A stretch of 64,000 nucleotides of DNA. Origin: GCA-2731375 sp002731375. GTDB lineage: Bacteria; Pseudomonadota; Alphaproteobacteria; GCA-2731375. The notes beneath the pieces are model-generated. The model made no database searches, was not told the DNA's origin, and saw nothing but the letters and a program-made list of their open reading frames with translations. The stretch spans positions 1 to 64,000 of the forward strand of contig JASMDX010000068.1 of the NCBI GenBank assembly GCA_030752605.1. The letters run 5' to 3'. Of the stretch, positions 61,685 through 64,000 are shown one piece after another (the stretch's first letter is position 1; each line of letters opens with the position of its first letter). Both the position numbers and the translations under genes were made by a program.

Positions 61685-64000
61685 GTGAGTGATACGGGTA
61701 AGAAGAAAACCCTGAGCCTTGGGGGTGGAGATCCTCTTAGCCTTCGCAAACCGGGCCTGAGCGACGCGGTCCTATCACGTGGGGGCATGGGTGGTGGACG
61801 CAAGACCGTTAAGGTCGAGGTGCGCCGCCGGCGCGCGGCGGCGCGCGGCGGCCAAAGCAGCGCGCCCAGCACAGCTGAATCCGCTGCCACGGGCAGCCCG
61901 GCTCCAGCAGCCGAGCCGACAGTCGAAGTCGAACCGGCTAAAAGCACCACCACCGCGGAAGCGCCGGCGTCGAAGACCGGCGAACAGGCCAAGGCCGGTG
62001 CGGGACGTACCCGGCATGTTCTGAAGACCCTGTCGACCGAAGAAAAGTCTGCCCGCGCAAAGGCCTTGGAAAACGCCCAAGCCGCCGATCAGGCGGCCCG
62101 CGCCCGGGCCGAGGAAAATGCCCGGCGTCAGGCCGAGGAAGCCGCCAGACTGGCGACTGAGCGGGAAGCTGCTGAGACCCGGCGCCTCGACGAGGAAGCT
62201 CGGAAGAAAACAGAGGAAGGTGCTCGCCGCAAGGCCGAGGAAGAGGCCGTCCGCAAGCTGCAGGAAAAAGAGGCAAAAGCAAATGCCCAGGCCGATGCCA
62301 GTAGTGCCACCGCCGCGCCCCGGCGTGGACAGCAAGGGGATGATGCAAAAGAAGGCTCAACCCGGCGGCTCGAGCGCCGGCCGGTGGAACGGCCCAAGCA
62401 ACAACCTCGTGCCCGCACGGAGCCAAGACGCCGGTCGGGTCGCATCACGGTCACGGAGGCTTTGGCCGACCGCGAGGAACGGGTCCGAAGCCTAGCTTCC
62501 ATCCGGCGGGAGCGGGAGCGACGGAAACAACTGGCCGCCGATAGTGGCGAAAGCCAAGGCAAGATCCTGCGCGAAGTGGTGGTGCCTGAAACCATTACGG
62601 TACAGGAACTAGCCAACCGCATGGCCGAGCGGGGCGTCGATGTGGTGCGTTCGCTGATGGGCCTTGGCGTCATGGCCACAGTCAATCAGACAATCGATGC
62701 GGACACCGCAGAATTGGTAGTGGCCGAATTCGGGCACAAATTGCGCAGGGTTTCCGAGGCAGATGTCGAAATCGGCCTTAAGGGTGAGACGGACGACGAA
62801 GGCGATCTGGTCATGCGCCCCCCCGTGGTTACGGTGATGGGCCATGTGGACCACGGCAAGACTTCGTTGTTGGATGCGATCCGGGCCTCTGATGTGGCCG
62901 CCGGCGAGACGGGCGGCATTACCCAGCATATTGGCGCCTATCAGGTGACAACGCCGGCTGGGGCCAAGATCACCTTTATTGATACTCCGGGTCATGCGGC
63001 CTTCACCGCCATGCGCGCCCGTGGCGCCGACGTCACGGATCTGGTCATTTTGGTCGTGGCCGCGGATGACGGCGTCATGCCGCAGACGATTGAGGCAATC
63101 AACCATGCCAAGGCGGCGAATGTGCCGCTGATCGTGGCGGTCAACAAGATGGACTTGCCCGACGCCAATCCCAACAAGGTCAAGCAGGAACTGCTGCAAT
63201 ATGAAGTGATCCCGGAGGAAATGGGCGGTGATGTCCAGATCGTCGAGGTTTCCGCGATGAAAAAGCAGAACCTGGACGGCTTGGAGGAAATCATCCAATT
63301 GCGGGCCGAATTCCTGGAATTACAGGCTAATCCGAACCGCGATGCCGAAGGCGTGGTGGTCGAGGCGCAATTGGACCGTGGCCGTGGCGCCGTAGCAACC
63401 GTGCTGGTGCAGCGCGGCACGCTTAGGGCCGGCGATATCTTCGTGGCCGGCCCGCAATGGGGCCGTGTGCGGGCGATGCTGGACAGTCATGGCAACATTG
63501 TCGAAGAAGCAGGCCCGTCCATGCCGGTTGAGGTTCTAGGCCTGAACGGGGCACCGGGTGCCGGTGATGAGTTCAATGTGGTAGAGAACGAGGCACGGGC
63601 CCGCGAGGTTGCCGACTATCGCCAGCGGATGGAGCGGGAACGCCGCGCCGCCGCCGGTGCCCGTGGCAGCCTGGAGCAGATGTTCTCCAACATGCAGGAC
63701 AGCGAGAAAAAGGAATTCCCTCTGCTGTTCAAGGCGGATGTGCGTGGTTCTCTCGAGGCCATCACATCGGCGGTGGAGAACCTGGGCAACGACGAAGTCG
63801 CGGCCAGGGTGCTGCATGGCGGTGTCGGCGGCATTACCGAGTCCGATATCGATCTGGCGCGGGCCTCGAACGCGGTGGTCATCAGTTTCAACGTACGGGC
63901 CAATCCTCAGGCACAGGAAATGGCGCGGCAGGAAAATGTCGAAATCCGCTATTATTCGATTATTTACGAATTGGTCGATGACCTGCGCAAGGCCATGAGT
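61685..64000 (+). CDS. infB: Translation initiation factor IF-2 (3' truncated by window)
   Basis: IF-2 is the GTPase that brings initiator tRNA to the ribosome. A 772-codon frame from GTG 61685 is open to the window end. The N-terminus has an IF2 assembly-like helix, then a long Ala/Glu/Arg-rich coiled coil (about 130-215). The G domain begins near residue 383 with VMGHVDHGKTSLLDAI, then GGITQHIGAY, DTPGHAAF and VNKMDLP. Domains II and III follow, and the C-terminal tRNA-binding domain is cut off. The gene is not terminated inside the window. Confidence 0.96.
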   Translation, partial: MSDTGKKKTLSLGGGDPLSLRKPGLSDAVLSRGGMGGGRKTVKVEVRRRRAAARGGQSSAPSTAESAATGSPAPAAEPTVEVEPAKSTTTAEAPASKTGEQAKAGAGRTRHVLKTLSTEEKSARAKALENAQAADQAARARAEENARRQAEEAARLATEREAAETRRLDEEARKKTEEGARRKAEEEAVRKLQEKEAKANAQADASSATAAPRRGQQGDDAKEGSTRRLERRPVERPKQQPRARTEPRRRSGRITVTEALADREERVRSLASIRRERERRKQLAADSGESQGKILREVVVPETITVQELANRMAERGVDVVRSLMGLGVMATVNQTIDADTAELVVAEFGHKLRRVSEADVEIGLKGETDDEGDLVMRPPVVTVMGHVDHGKTSLLDAIRASDVAAGETGGITQHIGAYQVTTPAGAKITFIDTPGHAAFTAMRARGADVTDLVILVVAADDGVMPQTIEAINHAKAANVPLIVAVNKMDLPDANPNKVKQELLQYEVIPEEMGGDVQIVEVSAMKKQNLDGLEEIIQLRAEFLELQANPNRDAEGVVVEAQLDRGRGAVATVLVQRGTLRAGDIFVAGPQWGRVRAMLDSHGNIVEEAGPSMPVEVLGLNGAPGAGDEFNVVENEARAREVADYRQRMERERRAAAGARGSLEQMFSNMQDSEKKEFPLLFKADVRGSLEAITSAVENLGNDEVAARVLHGGVGGITESDIDLARASNAVVISFNVRANPQAQEMARQENVEIRYYSIIYELVDDLRKAMS

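Overview
The window reads as a chromosomal segment of an alphaproteobacterium, most like Rhodospirillales. The grounds are high GC content, a MucR-type regulator, a coenzyme B12-dependent ribonucleotide reductase, a CpdR-like receiver relic, and the gene order tsaB-rimI / fur-miaB-phoH-HD phosphohydrolase-ybeY-corC-lnt-xre-metK-trmB / rimP-nusA-ylxR-infB. The taxonomic call is inference from gene content. I see no insertion sequence, prophage, plasmid gene or CRISPR array. The window cuts the first gene (TAXI-type TRAP solute-binding protein) at its 5' side and the last (infB) at its 3' side.

Region 1 (1-10.1 kb) is catabolic: TAXI binding protein, M17 aminopeptidase, a CaiB-type CoA transferase with an alpha/beta-barrel-like partner, a ThDP-dependent enzyme, an amidase, a beta-lactamase-fold serine hydrolase and an SDR. 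A junction of two gene relics (FIST-like start, nucleotide-cyclase-like end) lies at 6.3-6.65 kb. Region 2 (10.2-17.4 kb) is housekeeping: B12-dependent ribonucleotide reductase, plsC, a DUF218 protein, ftsX, ftsE, a zinc-ribbon membrane protein and hypoxanthine phosphoribosyltransferase. It is followed by a broken receiver-domain gene that runs into the relic of a flavin dehydrogenase.

Region 3 (17.9-40.7 kb) is accessory. It has three more ThDP-dependent enzymes, SDRs, an EthD-like tandem protein, a two-domain NIPSNAP gene split by one in-frame TAG, a sugar isomerase, an alcohol dehydrogenase and a DMT exporter. A tight minus-strand operon joins a D-2-hydroxyacid dehydrogenase, a ThDP enzyme, a Gfo/Idh/MocA oxidoreductase and a CMP-acylneuraminate-type cytidylyltransferase. 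It is surrounded by a sulfotransferase, a nitrilase and two paralogous small proteins with a GSGCST motif. A second hydroxyacid dehydrogenase, tRNA-Thr(CGT), an MFS transporter, an enoyl-CoA hydratase with a VOC-like partner, and Ada complete it.

Region 4 (40.8-64 kb) is core: NifU-like scaffold, a cell-wall glucosaminidase, a polysaccharide deacetylase, a nitroreductase, then tRNA modification, metal regulation, ribosome maturation, lipoprotein acylation, SAM synthesis and the nusA-infB transcription/translation operon. The most notable observations are the split NIPSNAP gene, the hydroxyacid dehydrogenase/ThDP/oxidoreductase/CMP-transferase operon with its flanking paralogues, the two relic loci, the long palindrome between convergent genes at 35.2 kb, and structured DNA upstream of xre and metK.
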